From assembly GCF_006716695.1 (NCBI RefSeq), contig NZ_VFPN01000002.1, forward strand, positions 682,001 through 746,000: a DNA stretch of 64,000 nt. The letters are read 5' to 3'. Under the pieces are notes generated by a model. It did no database searches. It saw only the letters and a program-made list of their open reading frames with translations, and was not told where the DNA came from. The DNA is from Klugiella xanthotipulae (GTDB lineage: Bacteria > Actinomycetota > Actinomycetes > Actinomycetales > Microbacteriaceae). The position numbers and the translations under genes are program-made. Of the stretch, positions 28,474 through 38,145 are shown piece by piece. How positions within the stretch are numbered: position 1 is the stretch's first letter; the number at the start of each line of letters is the position of its first letter.

Positions 28474-29499
28474 ATGTCACACCGCCCCCTCACCCGCGCC
28501 CTACTCGCGGTTGCCACCGTGGCCGCCCTCGCCCTCAGCGGCTGTGCGGCCAGTCCCAGCGAGCAGGCCAGCAGCACACCGACGGAGAACTCGGCGAGTT
28601 CATTTCCCGTCACCATCGAGCACGCCTTCGGCGAAACCGTGATCCCCGAGAAGCCCCAGCGCGTGGTGGCCTGGGGCTGGGCCAGTGCGGACGCCGCCCT
28701 CGCCCTCGGCGTGATCCCCGTCGCCATCCCCTTCCAGGCCTACGGTGCCGACGCGAACGGCGTGCTGCCCTGGATCGCCGAGAAGATTGACGAGCTGGGT
28801 GCCGACACGCCCACGGTTCTCCCCGACGCCACCGAGGCCCCCCTGGAGGCGATTGCGGCGGCCAAGCCCGACGTAATCCTGGCCAGCTACTCCGGTATCA
28901 CCCAGGACGAGTACGATCTGCTCAGCCTGATCGCCCCCGTCGTGGCCTACCCGGACCAGCCCTGGTCCACCCCGTGGCGAGACGTGATCACCACAACGGG
29001 AACAGCCCTCGGCCAGGCCGATGAGGCCCGGACGGTTGTGGCGGATATCGACGCCCAGGTCGCCGAGCAGGCCGCCGCGCATCCCGAATTTCAGGGGGTA
29101 ACCATCGCCCAGGTCTGGGACTTCTCCGGCACCTTCTACGTCTACTCCCCCACCGACCCGCGCGTGGAGTTCACGGAGGCCCTCGGCTTCACCACCGCCC
29201 CGAGCGTCACCGAGCTCAACACGGACGACTCCAGCTTCTCCTACACGCTCAGCCACGAGAAACTGGATGCGCTGTCGAGCGACCTACTCATCAGCTACTC
29301 CAACACCCAGGAGGAGGCCGACACATTCTTCGCCTCGGCCCCGGCCCAAACCATGCAGCAGGTGAAAGACGGTGCCTACGCCCAGATCATCGGGCCGGAC
29401 TTCATCGCCTCCGTCTCACCGCCCACCGCCCTCTCACTCACCTGGGGTCTCAGCGACTACGTTGACACCCTCGCGAAGGCCGTTGCCGGACTGAAATAG
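28474..29499 (+). CDS. Ferric-siderophore substrate-binding lipoprotein
   Basis: A 341-residue class III binding protein. Lipobox LALSGCAA after a basic N-terminus anchors it outside the membrane. FepB/FhuD-like blocks: HAFGETVIPEKPQRVVAWGW, PDVILASYSGITQDEYDLL, IAPVVAYP and TGTALGQADEA. ATG 28474 is chosen because GATGGAG lies seven bases upstream; the ATG at 28462 is part of that ribosome site. It captures the ferric siderophore for the preceding permease/ATPase set. Confidence 0.93.
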   Translation: MSHRPLTRALLAVATVAALALSGCAASPSEQASSTPTENSASSFPVTIEHAFGETVIPEKPQRVVAWGWASADAALALGVIPVAIPFQAYGADANGVLPWIAEKIDELGADTPTVLPDATEAPLEAIAAAKPDVILASYSGITQDEYDLLSLIAPVVAYPDQPWSTPWRDVITTTGTALGQADEARTVVADIDAQVAEQAAAHPEFQGVTIAQVWDFSGTFYVYSPTDPRVEFTEALGFTTAPSVTELNTDDSSFSYTLSHEKLDALSSDLLISYSNTQEEADTFFASAPAQTMQQVKDGAYAQIIGPDFIASVSPPTALSLTWGLSDYVDTLAKAVAGLK

Positions 29500-29512
29500 C
29501 ACCCCCGATCCG

Positions 29513-29549
29513 CCTGCCCGCCCCACCACCCGCCCGCCGGGCGGGCAGG
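29513..29549 (+). terminator. Terminator after siderophore operon
   Basis: GC-rich stem of 11 bp (29513-29523 with 29539-29549; arms CCTGCCCGCCC and its complement), loop 15 nt, 13 bp after the binding-protein stop; no T-run. Confidence 0.65.
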
Positions 29550-29646
29550 TCGCAACACACAGCCCCTACGATGCAAATACTCGGGTAACGATCACATAAC
29601 GACGATAGGTTTCTCGGCAGGTACAGCAAAACCGCGAGGGAGGCCC

Positions 29647-30843
29647 ATGTCCGTGGCACGGAATACACAGGTTCAGAGCCAAACGCACGATCATCCGACC
29701 CGCACCCCGCCCGAGCCATCCAGCCGCTGCACCCGCATCACCTCGCTCGACGGCCTCCGCGGCCTCGCCGCCCTCGTGGTGGTGCTCTCGCACTGCTTCT
29801 GGGCCTACGGTACCACCGTCAAGACCGTCACCATCGGGTCCTACACCGAGGCCAACCCCGCCCAGTGGCTCACCGCCTACACCCCGGCGCACCTCGTCTG
29901 GTTGCAGGTGCAACCCGTGCTCGTGTTCTTCATCCTGTCGGGCTACGTTCTCACCCGCCCCTACCTGCGGACGCCCCGCCCCACATACCGGGCCTACTAC
30001 GGCTCCCGCTTCCTGCGGCTCCTGCTGCCGAGCATGATCGCCCTGCTCCTCGCGTTTTGGGTCGCCCTACTCTGGGTACACCAGGTAGATGGACACACCG
30101 ACTCGTTCTGGCTCAACCAGTACCTGCGACAAGACCTCTCACCCGCGGCCCTCAACAACATCCTGATCGTCACGGGCACCCCCGAGGTGCTGCCCGTGCT
30201 GTGGTCGCTGAAGTGGGAGATCCTGTTCTCCCTGCTGCTACCGCTCTACGTGCTCGCCGCGCGCCTCTGCACACACCGGGTGGTGTGGATACTCGCAGCC
30301 CTCCTTACGCTCGGGATGTTCACGGCAGGCACCGTCACGCACAGCCTGCCCCTGGCCATGCTTCCCGTGTTTTTCCTCGGCAGCCTGCTCGCCGCTCGCG
30401 AGGACGCCCTCCGCAACCTCGCCACGCGTATCCCCCGCCTGGTTCAGCTACCCCTCGTCATCGCCACGGTGCTGGCCCTCGGCACCGAGTGGTACGTGCG
30501 CGGGTTCACGGCCGAGCGCATCCCCCTCTGGACCGGCCACGTCATCTCGCTCGTGGCCTGCGCGGCCCTCGTCGTGGCCGCAATCGCCTACCGCCCGTTT
30601 GCGAATTTCCTCAACACCCGGTGGATGTCCTGGCTAGGTTCGCGCTCCTTCAGCCTCTACCTGGTGCACTTCCCTTTCGTGGTGGGCGTCGGCGCGTGGG
30701 CACACGGCCGCAGCCTCTGGCTGGTGCTCGGCCTGGCCATCCCCCTCAGCCTGCTGGCCACCGAGGTCTTCTACCGCGCAATCGAGCGGCCCAGCACCGC
30801 CCTCTCACAACGTGTCAAGCGGGCGCTGAGAACGACGGGCTAG
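29647..30843 (+). CDS. Membrane acyltransferase, OafA/YrhL (acyltransferase 3) family
   Basis: A 398-residue integral membrane protein with about ten TM helices. Family motifs: SLDGLRGLAALVVVLSHCFW with the catalytic-type His, an FFILSGYVLTRPY block, GSRFLRLLLPSMIA and the C-terminal RSFSLYLVHFPFVVGVG. Such proteins transfer acetyl or other acyl groups to cell-surface glycans, lipids or secreted metabolites. It has a strong GAGGGAGG ribosome site. It follows the siderophore operon after a terminator, so it is probably separate; the acceptor is unknown. Confidence 0.9.
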   Translation: MSVARNTQVQSQTHDHPTRTPPEPSSRCTRITSLDGLRGLAALVVVLSHCFWAYGTTVKTVTIGSYTEANPAQWLTAYTPAHLVWLQVQPVLVFFILSGYVLTRPYLRTPRPTYRAYYGSRFLRLLLPSMIALLLAFWVALLWVHQVDGHTDSFWLNQYLRQDLSPAALNNILIVTGTPEVLPVLWSLKWEILFSLLLPLYVLAARLCTHRVVWILAALLTLGMFTAGTVTHSLPLAMLPVFFLGSLLAAREDALRNLATRIPRLVQLPLVIATVLALGTEWYVRGFTAERIPLWTGHVISLVACAALVVAAIAYRPFANFLNTRWMSWLGSRSFSLYLVHFPFVVGVGAWAHGRSLWLVLGLAIPLSLLATEVFYRAIERPSTALSQRVKRALRTTG

Positions 30844-30850
30844 ATGGTGG

Positions 30851-32218
30851 CTACTCCCCGCGGGAGATACGCGTCATCTCGTCGCGCGGGACCACCTTGA
30901 TCCGCGGGCGGCCCACAGCCTCACCACGGGCGATCTCGTGCTCGTCGAGCAGCCGCCAGCCCTCCACCGTGGTGTACTCCACGCCGCGCTCAACGAGCAG
31001 GCCCGTGACACTCTCCTCGGCCGGGTCCGCGGGAGTCCACCAATTGGCCTGATCATGGGTGAGGTGCTGCAGCGTCTCCATCGCGTCCGACTTGGTGTGG
31101 CCAATCAGGCCCACCGGGCCGCGCTTAATCCAGCCGGTCGCGTACACGCCGGGGATGACCTCACCCGCGGCATCCAGCACCTGACCCTCGTTGTTGGGAA
31201 TGACGCCACGCACCTGGTCAAACGGGATGCCGTCCACCGGCGAGCCGAAGTAGCCCACCGCGCGGTAGATCGCCTGAATCGGAATCTCGCGCACCTCACC
31301 CGTGCCTACCACACCGCCCTCGCCATCGGGCGCGGTGCGCTCGTAGCGAATGGCGCTCACCACGGGACCGTTACCCGTGTCGGTGCCCATCACCTCGAGC
31401 GGCTTGGCGTAGAAATGCAGGTGCAGGCGGCGGGAGGCTCCACCCACCTCGCGGTCACGCCACTGGTTCATCACACGGTTAATCACCATCACCTGCTTGT
31501 TGCTGGCGATGGCGGCCTCCGCGGCCGGGTCGTGCACCTCAAAGTCTTCGTCGTAGACGATCATGTCCACGTCGCGCACCTCACCGAGTTCGCGCAGCTC
31601 CAGCGGCGTGAACTTGACGTGCGCGGGGCCGCGGCGACCAAAAATGTGCACATCGGTCACGGGGTTGGTCTTCAGACCCTCGTACACATTGTCGGGCACC
31701 TCGGTGGGCAGCAGATCGTCGGCGTGCTTGACGAGTATCCGAGCGATATCGAGCGCCACATTGCCGTTACCGATTACGGCGATGGACTCGGCGTCGAGCG
31801 GCCAGGTGCGCGGAACATCCGGGTGACCATCAAACCAGCTCACAAAATCGGCCGCGCCGTACGAACCGGGCAACTCAATTCCGGGGATGTTCAGCTCGGC
31901 ATCCCGGATCGCACCCGTCGCGAAGATCACCGCGTTGTAGTGCTTCTTGAGATCTTCCAGCGTGATGTCGGTGCCGTAGCGCACGTTACCGAAGTAGCGG
32001 ATATCCCCACCATCAAGTACCTCGCGCAGCGCGTTAATGATGCCCTTGATTCGGGGATGGTCGGGAGAGACTCCGTAACGTACAAGCCCGTAGGGTGCGG
32101 GCAGGTGATCGAAGAGGTCGATCGACACGTCAAAGTGACGCTCCGCCTTCACGAGAAGGTCGGCAGCGTAGATTCCGGCCGGTCCGGCTCCAACAATGGC
32201 AAGCCTGAGCTGTGTCAT
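30851..32218 (-). CDS. Ferredoxin/adrenodoxin-NADP+ reductase (FprA-like)
   Basis: A 455-residue flavoenzyme transferring electrons between NADPH and ferredoxin. FAD motif: AIVGAGPAGIYAADLL; conserved DHLPAPYGLVRYGVSPDHP; NADP-binding VIGNGNVALDIARIL; C-terminal GVYATGWIKRGPVGLIGHTKSD. All are typical of the adrenodoxin reductase-like FprA group. The ATG has AGGAAA upstream. It stands just downstream of the quinone-tail synthase on the same strand, 73 bp apart, but a shared function is not evident. Confidence 0.94.
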   Translation of the reverse strand: MTQLRLAIVGAGPAGIYAADLLVKAERHFDVSIDLFDHLPAPYGLVRYGVSPDHPRIKGIINALREVLDGGDIRYFGNVRYGTDITLEDLKKHYNAVIFATGAIRDAELNIPGIELPGSYGAADFVSWFDGHPDVPRTWPLDAESIAVIGNGNVALDIARILVKHADDLLPTEVPDNVYEGLKTNPVTDVHIFGRRGPAHVKFTPLELRELGEVRDVDMIVYDEDFEVHDPAAEAAIASNKQVMVINRVMNQWRDREVGGASRRLHLHFYAKPLEVMGTDTGNGPVVSAIRYERTAPDGEGGVVGTGEVREIPIQAIYRAVGYFGSPVDGIPFDQVRGVIPNNEGQVLDAAGEVIPGVYATGWIKRGPVGLIGHTKSDAMETLQHLTHDQANWWTPADPAEESVTGLLVERGVEYTTVEGWRLLDEHEIARGEAVGRPRIKVVPRDEMTRISRGE

Positions 32219-32291
32219 ATTTTCCTTTTACTCGTGGTGTGGGCCCGCCCACGCGGGGCGTGCATCTCGGGGGATGTACGGGGTTCGAGGG

Positions 32292-33353
32292 CTAGCGGGT
32301 GCGATTAATAACCGCGTCGGCCAGTCGAACCAGGGAGGCCCGGATCTGGCCGTCCGGGAGGGGGTCAAGCGCCGACACGGCACCGTCAGCCCACTCCCGA
32401 GCCACCCGCTCAGTTTCGGCGGTCACGGGATGCTCACGCAACTCGACCACCAGGTCGTCAACGCCCGCATCGTCACCCTCATCAGCCAGCAGAACGGCCT
32501 CCTCAATACGGGCTAGCAGGTCGGCATCCGCGGGAGTGGTGGACGCGCTCTGGCGCAGCAGCAGCAGGGGCAGGGTGACCACGCCAGCGCGTAGGTCGGT
32601 GCCCGCCACCTTGCCGGTCTCCTCGCCGGGTAACAGGTCGATGACATCGTCAATCAGTTGGAAGGCCACACCGAGCCGGTCGCCAAAATCCACAACCGGC
32701 TGTTCGTAGGCGCTCGGGGCGTCCGAAAACACCACACCCATCTGGGCCGCGGTCGAGATGAGCGAGCCGGTCTTATCGGCCAGCACCCGGAGGTAGTGCT
32801 CGATCGGGTCCTCACCGTCAACAGGGCCGACGGTCTCGTGCAGCTGACCGAGGCACAGCCGCTCAAAGGTGTCGGCCTGGAGGCGAATGGCGCGCTCGCC
32901 TAGAGCCGAGATGATCTTACTGGCGCGGGCAAAAAGCAGATCGCCGGCAAGAATCGCCACGCTATTTGACCACGTCGTGTGGGCGGCGGCCACCCCGCGG
33001 CGCATATCGGCCTCATCCATCACGTCATCGTGGTAGAGCGAGGCCAGGTGGGTCAATTCGATTGCACGGGCCGCGGCCAGCACATTGTCGTTGGGGCCGG
33101 TACCCAGTTCGGCCGTGAGAAGGGTGAGCCGGGGCCGCACCCGCTTGCCGCCAGCCTCCAGCAGGTAGCGGGCCATGGCATCCACGACGGGTGAGGCGAA
33201 GGCGACATCCTCGCTCAGCATCCGCTCGATCGTATCGAGCTGCCGGTCCACACGGTCGGAGAGCTCCTGCTCCTCCGCCGAGAGGGTGGGAAGGCTTCCC
33301 GCGGGCTCCCGGTCGGAGCTATCGAGTGCTGGCACCTGATCCACGTTACTCAT
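32292..33353 (-). CDS. Polyprenyl diphosphate synthase (menaquinone side chain)
   Basis: A 353-residue trans-isoprenyl diphosphate synthase. First Asp-rich motif: ASLYHDDVMDEADMRRG; second: AFQLIDDVIDLLPGEETGK. Also GGKRVRPRLTLLTAELG. The residues before the first motif are consistent with long-chain (C35-C50) products, the tail of menaquinone. Its start overlaps the end of menG by 8 bp, so quinone methylation and tail synthesis are co-expressed. Whether the product is hepta-, octa- or longer prenyl cannot be told. Confidence 0.92.
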   Translation of the reverse strand: MSNVDQVPALDSSDREPAGSLPTLSAEEQELSDRVDRQLDTIERMLSEDVAFASPVVDAMARYLLEAGGKRVRPRLTLLTAELGTGPNDNVLAAARAIELTHLASLYHDDVMDEADMRRGVAAAHTTWSNSVAILAGDLLFARASKIISALGERAIRLQADTFERLCLGQLHETVGPVDGEDPIEHYLRVLADKTGSLISTAAQMGVVFSDAPSAYEQPVVDFGDRLGVAFQLIDDVIDLLPGEETGKVAGTDLRAGVVTLPLLLLRQSASTTPADADLLARIEEAVLLADEGDDAGVDDLVVELREHPVTAETERVAREWADGAVSALDPLPDGQIRASLVRLADAVINRTR

Positions 33354-34089
33354 CTACTCTCGCGCCGGCGGACGTTGTGTGCGCGTCAGCCGACACAAAC
33401 CCCCGGTGCAGGGCAACAAGACCACCCGTGAGGTTGCGGTACTCCACCGCGTTGAACCCGGCATCGCGCAGCCAGCCCGCGAGCGTCAGCTGGTCCGGCC
33501 ACTCCCGGATGGAATCGTTCAGGTAGTCGTAGGCCTCACCCGCACCGTTGATGAAACCGGCCACCCGGGGCAGCACATGCTTGGTGTAGGCGTAGTAGGG
33601 TTCGCGGACAATCGCGAGGGGCGGCCGCGAAAACTCGCAGATCACCACGCGTCCACCCGGCTTGGTGACCCGGTACATCTCGGCGAGGGCGACCTGCGGC
33701 CGGTCCACATTGCGCAGACCAAATGAGATCGTGGTTGCGTCAAAGCTGTCGTCGTCGAAGGGCAGCTGCGTGGCATCCGCCTCAACAAACTCGATATTGG
33801 GCACGCGCGCGTTGCGTCGGCGACCCACCGCGAGCATCCCGGGCGAGAAATCCGCCGCCACCACCTGGGCCCCGCTGCGCGCAAAAGCGGCGCTCGATGT
33901 GCCCGTACCGGCGGCGATATCGAGGATGCGCATTCCCTTGCGCGGCTGCACCGCGCGGGTGGTGGTGACCCGCCACAGCCGGGAGTTACCGAGAGAGAGG
34001 ATGTCGTTGGTGAGGTCATACCGAGGGGACACCTCATCGAACATGCGGGATACCAGTCCCGAATCCTTAGTACTGTCTGGGCGAATCAC
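33346..34089 (-). CDS. menG: Demethylmenaquinone methyltransferase
   Basis: A 247-residue SAM-dependent methyltransferase of the UbiE/COQ5 family, performing the last step of menaquinone synthesis. SAM motif: ILDIAAGTGTSSAAFA; UbiE signatures: FDEVSPRYDLTND, ISFGLRNVDRP and KPGGRVVICEFSRPP. GTG 34089 has AGGGA just upstream and matches the usual family length; a longer ATG-start frame to 34227 adds Arg-rich residues without similarity. It is divergent from menF across about 150 bp. Confidence 0.93.
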   Translation of the reverse strand: MIRPDSTKDSGLVSRMFDEVSPRYDLTNDILSLGNSRLWRVTTTRAVQPRKGMRILDIAAGTGTSSAAFARSGAQVVAADFSPGMLAVGRRRNARVPNIEFVEADATQLPFDDDSFDATTISFGLRNVDRPQVALAEMYRVTKPGGRVVICEFSRPPLAIVREPYYAYTKHVLPRVAGFINGAGEAYDYLNDSIREWPDQLTLAGWLRDAGFNAVEYRNLTGGLVALHRGFVSADAHTTSAGARVDE

Positions 34090-34243
34090 ACTCCCTATGT
34101 TAGCGCCCGCCCCGGGCCGCGACCGGCTGCGGGCCTGAGCGCGGGGCGAATACACAGGGCAGCGGGCCCCACCGCGCCGCCGCGCCGCTGGAACCCTGAA
34201 TGAACCCTGAATGCCTCCCTGCGTCACGGAGTACAGTTATCTG

Positions 34244-35491
34244 GTGACTTCTTCCGGACATCCCACGTCGCAGTTGCGGGTACACACAACTGCGTTGAGC
34301 GTCCCCCTCAACCTCATTTCTCACCTCGACCCCAGCGACCCCCAGCTGTGGATGCGCGAGGGCAACGGCATCGCGGGCAACGGCACCGCCCTGCGCCTGG
34401 AGTTCTCCGGCCCCACCCGCTTCCGGGATGCCGCGGAGACCTGGCGCCGTATCGCCGCGGCAGCCCACGTGACCGACGAGGTCCGGGCCACCGGAACGGG
34501 CCTCATCGCGCTAGGCACATTCACCTTTGCGGACGCCTCCGCCACCACGAGCGTGCTGCGCGTACCCCGCACCATCATCGGCCGTTCGGACGGAGCCGCC
34601 TGGGTCACCCGCATCCGCACGGCTGACGACACCGAGTTTGATCCCCTCCCCACGGCCAGCGCACTCGGCAGCGAGTACCGTCTCAGCCTGCGCGCCGGGC
34701 AGATGTCCCCGGATGCCTTCCGTTCGGCTGTGGCCGACGCAACCGCCCGTATCCAGACCGGTGAGCTGAGCAAGGTGGTGCTCGCGCGCGACCTCGTGGG
34801 CCGCGTTCCGGTGGGGGCCGACCTCCGCCGCCCCCTGGTTGACCTCTCGCTCGGCTACCCCAGCTGCTGGACCTTCGCGGTTGACGGCCTCTTTGGGGCC
34901 AGCCCCGAGACCCTCATCCGCTCCGAGAACGGTGTCGCCAACGCCCGCGTCCTCGCCGGCACTATCTCGCGCGGCAGCGACGGTGAACGAGACGAGATCG
35001 CCTCGATTGCGCTCGCCACGAGCGATAAGAACCTGGGCGAGCACGAGTTTGCGATACGAAGTGTCCGCGAGACCCTCGCCCCCTTTGTCTCCGACCTGGA
35101 GTGGAGCGAACAACCGTTCGCCCTTAAGCTGCCCAACCTCTGGCACCTGGCCACGGATGTCCGCGCCACCCTGAGCGGTTCGGCCACCTCGCTCGACCTG
35201 GTCGCCGCCCTGCACCCCACGGCCGCTGTGGCGGGCACGCCCACGCCGGATGCCCTCCGCCTGATTGCAGAGTGTGAGCCCGGCGACCGCGGGCGTTACG
35301 CCGGCGCGGTTGGTTGGCTCAATGCGACGGGTGACGGCCAGTGGGCGGTCGCGCTGCGCTGCGCCCAGATCACCCCCAACAACACCGTGACCGCGTGGGC
35401 GGGCTGCGGGATTGTCGCGGGCAGCGACCCGGATGCCGAGCTGGCTGAGACCGACATCAAGTTTCGCCCCATTATCGACGCCCTCGGGTAA
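34244..35491 (+). CDS. menF: Menaquinone-specific isochorismate synthase
   Basis: A chorismate-utilising enzyme of 415 residues converting chorismate to isochorismate, the first committed step. Motifs: GELSKVVLARDLVG, LFGASPETLIR, RVLAGTISRGSDGERDE, LHPTAAVAGTP and GRYAGAVGWLNATGDGQWAVALR, including the catalytic Lys and Mg-binding Glu residues. GTG 34244 lies six bases after TACAGT and could be leaderless; an in-frame ATG at 34211 is the alternative. It is followed by a bidirectional terminator. Confidence 0.92.
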   Translation: MTSSGHPTSQLRVHTTALSVPLNLISHLDPSDPQLWMREGNGIAGNGTALRLEFSGPTRFRDAAETWRRIAAAAHVTDEVRATGTGLIALGTFTFADASATTSVLRVPRTIIGRSDGAAWVTRIRTADDTEFDPLPTASALGSEYRLSLRAGQMSPDAFRSAVADATARIQTGELSKVVLARDLVGRVPVGADLRRPLVDLSLGYPSCWTFAVDGLFGASPETLIRSENGVANARVLAGTISRGSDGERDEIASIALATSDKNLGEHEFAIRSVRETLAPFVSDLEWSEQPFALKLPNLWHLATDVRATLSGSATSLDLVAALHPTAAVAGTPTPDALRLIAECEPGDRGRYAGAVGWLNATGDGQWAVALRCAQITPNNTVTAWAGCGIVAGSDPDAELAETDIKFRPIIDALG

Positions 35492-35516
35492 CGGAGCACC
35501 CCCGTTAATTAACCAA

Positions 35517-35555
35517 CGCACCCCCGGTGGCAGGTGAGGTGCCACCGGGGGTGCG
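35517..35555. terminator. Bidirectional terminator between menF and LRR protein gene
   Basis: A perfect 16-bp stem (35517-35532 with 35540-35555, arm CGCACCCCCGGTGGCA) and a 7-nt loop, between converging genes. Confidence 0.82.
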
Positions 35556-35617
35556 CAGGTTAAGCGGTGTGGCTGCGTGTCCGGCACGCCGGGTGGCGGG
35601 CCGGACACACGGTCACG

Positions 35618-37810
35618 CTATTTCGCGGACTCGTCCGAGGTCGCAGAATCCGTCGAGTCGGTGGACTCGGTGGGAACTACGGGGTCGGTGGGCTCCTCGG
35701 TGGGTTCGGGCTCGACCGTGGGCTCGACCGTGGGCTCCTCGGTGGGCTCGGGCTCGACCGTGGGCTCGACCGTGGGCTCCTCGGTGGGCTCGGGCGCAGC
35801 ATCGACTGACGTCTGCACGACGGTACCGGAGAAGTAGCTGAGGAACGCCGAACCGGGGTTAAGCGCAACACGCCAGGTGAGCGTGTTGTTACCGGCAGCA
35901 GCGAAGGTCCAGCCACCCGTTGCGGCGTCAACAGTGGCGGTGCTGGATGTGGAAACCACAAACTTACCGTCGAGGTTGAACAGCGGGTTGTTCTGCACCG
36001 CACCGACGGCGAGGTCGCCGAGAGTAACGGTCTGGCCTTCAATCCAGAGCCGGTCGAGGGTCAGGCTCTTCAGCGGTGACACATCGGCGATGTTGTTGGT
36101 CCAGGCGTAGAGCCAGCTGAGCTTGCTCAGGCCGGCCAGCGGCGACAGGTCGCTCACCTGGTTCTGCTGGATTTCCAGGGTCTTCAGGTGTGACAGACCG
36201 GCCAGATCGCTCAGACTGGTGATCGCCGTGTGCGCCAGGCTCAGCTCGGTCAGCGCGGTCAGGTTCTTCAGCGGCGACAGATCGCTCACCTGGTTGTTGG
36301 CCAGGTTCAGCGAGGTGAGCTTGGTGAAATCTTGCAGCCCAGAGAGGGTGGTCACACCCGCGCCGGAGCAGTCAAGAAGGGTCACCGAACGGGCCTGTGT
36401 CTTGGTGATAACCGCGTTGGCGTCCTGCTTCAGCACGGAATTGATGCAGGTGCGCAGAGCCTGGTCCTCAATCACAACGCCCGATCCCTCGGAGGCCTGG
36501 TTGATGGTTCCCGAGAAGTAGTCGCCTACCGTCTCAAGCGCCCGCACGGGGGCCCGCCAGGTGAGTGTGTTGTTGGGGGCCACCTCGTCAAAGCTCCAGG
36601 TATTCGCGGCGGCATCGATCGTTGCGGTGCTCGACGCGGGCTGGACAGCAACACCGTCAGCATCCTTCAGGGGGTTGGCCTGTGCCTCGCCGACGGCGAG
36701 CGTCGGCAGGGCAGCGGTCTGACCCTCAATCCACAGACGCTCCAGCGACAGGTTCTTCAGGGCCGAGAGGTCGGTGACCTGGTTGGTCCACAGGTAGAGC
36801 CAGTTCAGCTCGGTCAGACCGGCCAGCGGCGTGAGATTGCTCACCTTGTTCTGCTGCAACTGCAACTGCGTGAGCTTGGTCAGACCGGCCAGCGGCGTGA
36901 GGTCGGAGATGGTGTTCTGGCCCAGCGAGAAGGAGGTCAGGTTGACCAGCGACTCCGCGCCACCCAGGTTGTTGATGCCCGCGTTGGTGCAGTCGAGCGA
37001 GGTCACGCTGGCCGCCTGAACGGCGCTCACGGGAGCCTGCTGGTCCCCACCGCGACCGATGGCACGGTTCACACAGCTCCGAAGGTAGTCGCTCGCGAAG
37101 ACGACGGGCGTGCCCTCCACCGTCTGCTTCAACGTGCCCGAGAAGTATCCACTCACGGGTGTCGCGTCCAGCGGCGCACGCCACTGAAGCGTCTGGTCAC
37201 CAAACGCGCTAAACGTCCAGGTGTTCGTGGTGGCGTTGACCACAGCCGTGCTCGAAACCGGGGTGACCATCTGGCCGCGGAAGTTCTTCACGGGGTTGGC
37301 CTGAACAACACCGGGCTGGATAGCGGGCAGGGTGACAACCTGGCCCTCAATCCAGAGGCGCTCCAGCGAGTTCGTCAGGGATGACAGATCGGCGATCTGG
37401 TTGGTCCACAGGTAGAGCCACTTCAGCCTGGGCAGCGCGCTGAGGGGCGCAACATCGCTGATCTTGTTCTCCTGCAGCTGCAGCGTGGATAGCGTCGTCA
37501 ACCCGGCGAGCGGGGTGACATCAACAATTGCGTTGCTGGCCAGGGAGAGATTGACGATGCCCGTAAGGCTCTCGATTCCGCCCAGGCTCACGATGCCCTG
37601 GGAGTCACAGTTCAGCGACGTGATCGTCGCCGCCTCCGCCACCGTGACGATGGCGTCTGGAGCCAGGCCGAGGCTCGATGTCACGCAGGACGCCAGCTTG
37701 GCGTCGGCAAATGCAACCGGGGTTACGATTACCGCCGATGCCGGCTGGGCCAGCAGAACCGACCCGGCAGCAAGTGCCGAGACGGTCAGTAGTGTGAGTA
37801 GTTTTTTCAC
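35618..37810 (-). CDS. Secreted leucine-rich-repeat protein with three LRR modules and a P/T/E-rich tail
   Basis: A 730-residue secreted protein. Signal peptide: VKKLLTLLTVSALAAG then AQPASA. Three similar modules of about 210 residues follow; each begins with a Cys-containing cap (ASCVTSSLGL, RSCVNRAIGR, RTCINSVLKQ), continues with 22-residue internalin-like LRRs (LTSLNLANNQVSDLSPLKNL type) and ends in a beta-rich segment closing with YFSGT-V/L/I-x-Q. The C-terminal 60 residues are Pro/Thr/Glu-rich with a 14-residue repeat. There is no LPxTG or terminal hydrophobic anchor. GTG 37810 has AAAGG six bases upstream. It is likely a surface-associated or released adhesin/binding protein; the ligand is unknown. 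Confidence 0.86.
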   Translation of the reverse strand: MKKLLTLLTVSALAAGSVLLAQPASAVIVTPVAFADAKLASCVTSSLGLAPDAIVTVAEAATITSLNCDSQGIVSLGGIESLTGIVNLSLASNAIVDVTPLAGLTTLSTLQLQENKISDVAPLSALPRLKWLYLWTNQIADLSSLTNSLERLWIEGQVVTLPAIQPGVVQANPVKNFRGQMVTPVSSTAVVNATTNTWTFSAFGDQTLQWRAPLDATPVSGYFSGTLKQTVEGTPVVFASDYLRSCVNRAIGRGGDQQAPVSAVQAASVTSLDCTNAGINNLGGAESLVNLTSFSLGQNTISDLTPLAGLTKLTQLQLQQNKVSNLTPLAGLTELNWLYLWTNQVTDLSALKNLSLERLWIEGQTAALPTLAVGEAQANPLKDADGVAVQPASSTATIDAAANTWSFDEVAPNNTLTWRAPVRALETVGDYFSGTINQASEGSGVVIEDQALRTCINSVLKQDANAVITKTQARSVTLLDCSGAGVTTLSGLQDFTKLTSLNLANNQVSDLSPLKNLTALTELSLAHTAITSLSDLAGLSHLKTLEIQQNQVSDLSPLAGLSKLSWLYAWTNNIADVSPLKSLTLDRLWIEGQTVTLGDLAVGAVQNNPLFNLDGKFVVSTSSTATVDAATGGWTFAAAGNNTLTWRVALNPGSAFLSYFSGTVVQTSVDAAPEPTEEPTVEPTVEPEPTEEPTVEPTVEPEPTEEPTDPVVPTESTDSTDSATSDESAK
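35691..35795 (-). repeat. 42-bp tandem repeat in the LRR protein tail
   Basis: Two and a half nearly exact copies of a 42-bp unit (units at 35691-35732 and 35733-35774, partial third), encoding EPTEEPTVEPTVEP. Only isolated base differences separate the copies, so length may vary between strains. It is coding sequence, not CRISPR. Confidence 0.85.
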
Positions 37811-38087
37811 AGTTACCTTTCTTAAATAGTTGGGGTGGGTTGTCTCCCGGTGGGTGAACACCGGTGAATCGTGGAGGGCTATCGGGAGCGCATGAGGGAA
37901 CTCCGACGGCCCAGGCGAGGGGATTGCGCCGGGATACCGTGAGATACCTACCGGGTGTGGGATGGGGATGGGGAAGATGAACCGTGCGTCAATTAAAAAC
38001 GAATAAAACGGTATTTATAAGTGTATGGGAGAAACCTTCCGACATCAAGGTTTCTCTAAACTGATCGGAGCGACCAGAGGCGCACCG
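37811..38087. other. Intergenic region with AT-rich block upstream of first LRR gene
   Basis: No gene is seen here or up to the end of the second LRR gene at 38146. The stretch around 37985-38045 is strikingly AT-rich for this genome and is the probable promoter area of the leftward LRR gene. The start-proximal part carries the AAAGG ribosome site. Confidence 0.45.
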
Positions 38088-38129
38088 CGGGATGAGGGTG
38101 GAGTGGCGTACCAGCCCACCCTCATCCCG
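38088..38129 (-). terminator. Terminator of the second LRR gene
   Basis: A perfect 14-bp stem (38088-38101 with 38116-38129, arm CGGGATGAGGGTGG) with a 14-nt loop, 17 bp after the stop of the leftward gene. Confidence 0.75.
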
Positions 38130-38145
38130 GTGTGAAACCGAAAGG

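Noticed and set aside
35691-35795. Regular repeats considered as a CRISPR array
   Set aside because: Units are contiguous 42-bp coding repeats without spacers, inside a reading frame.
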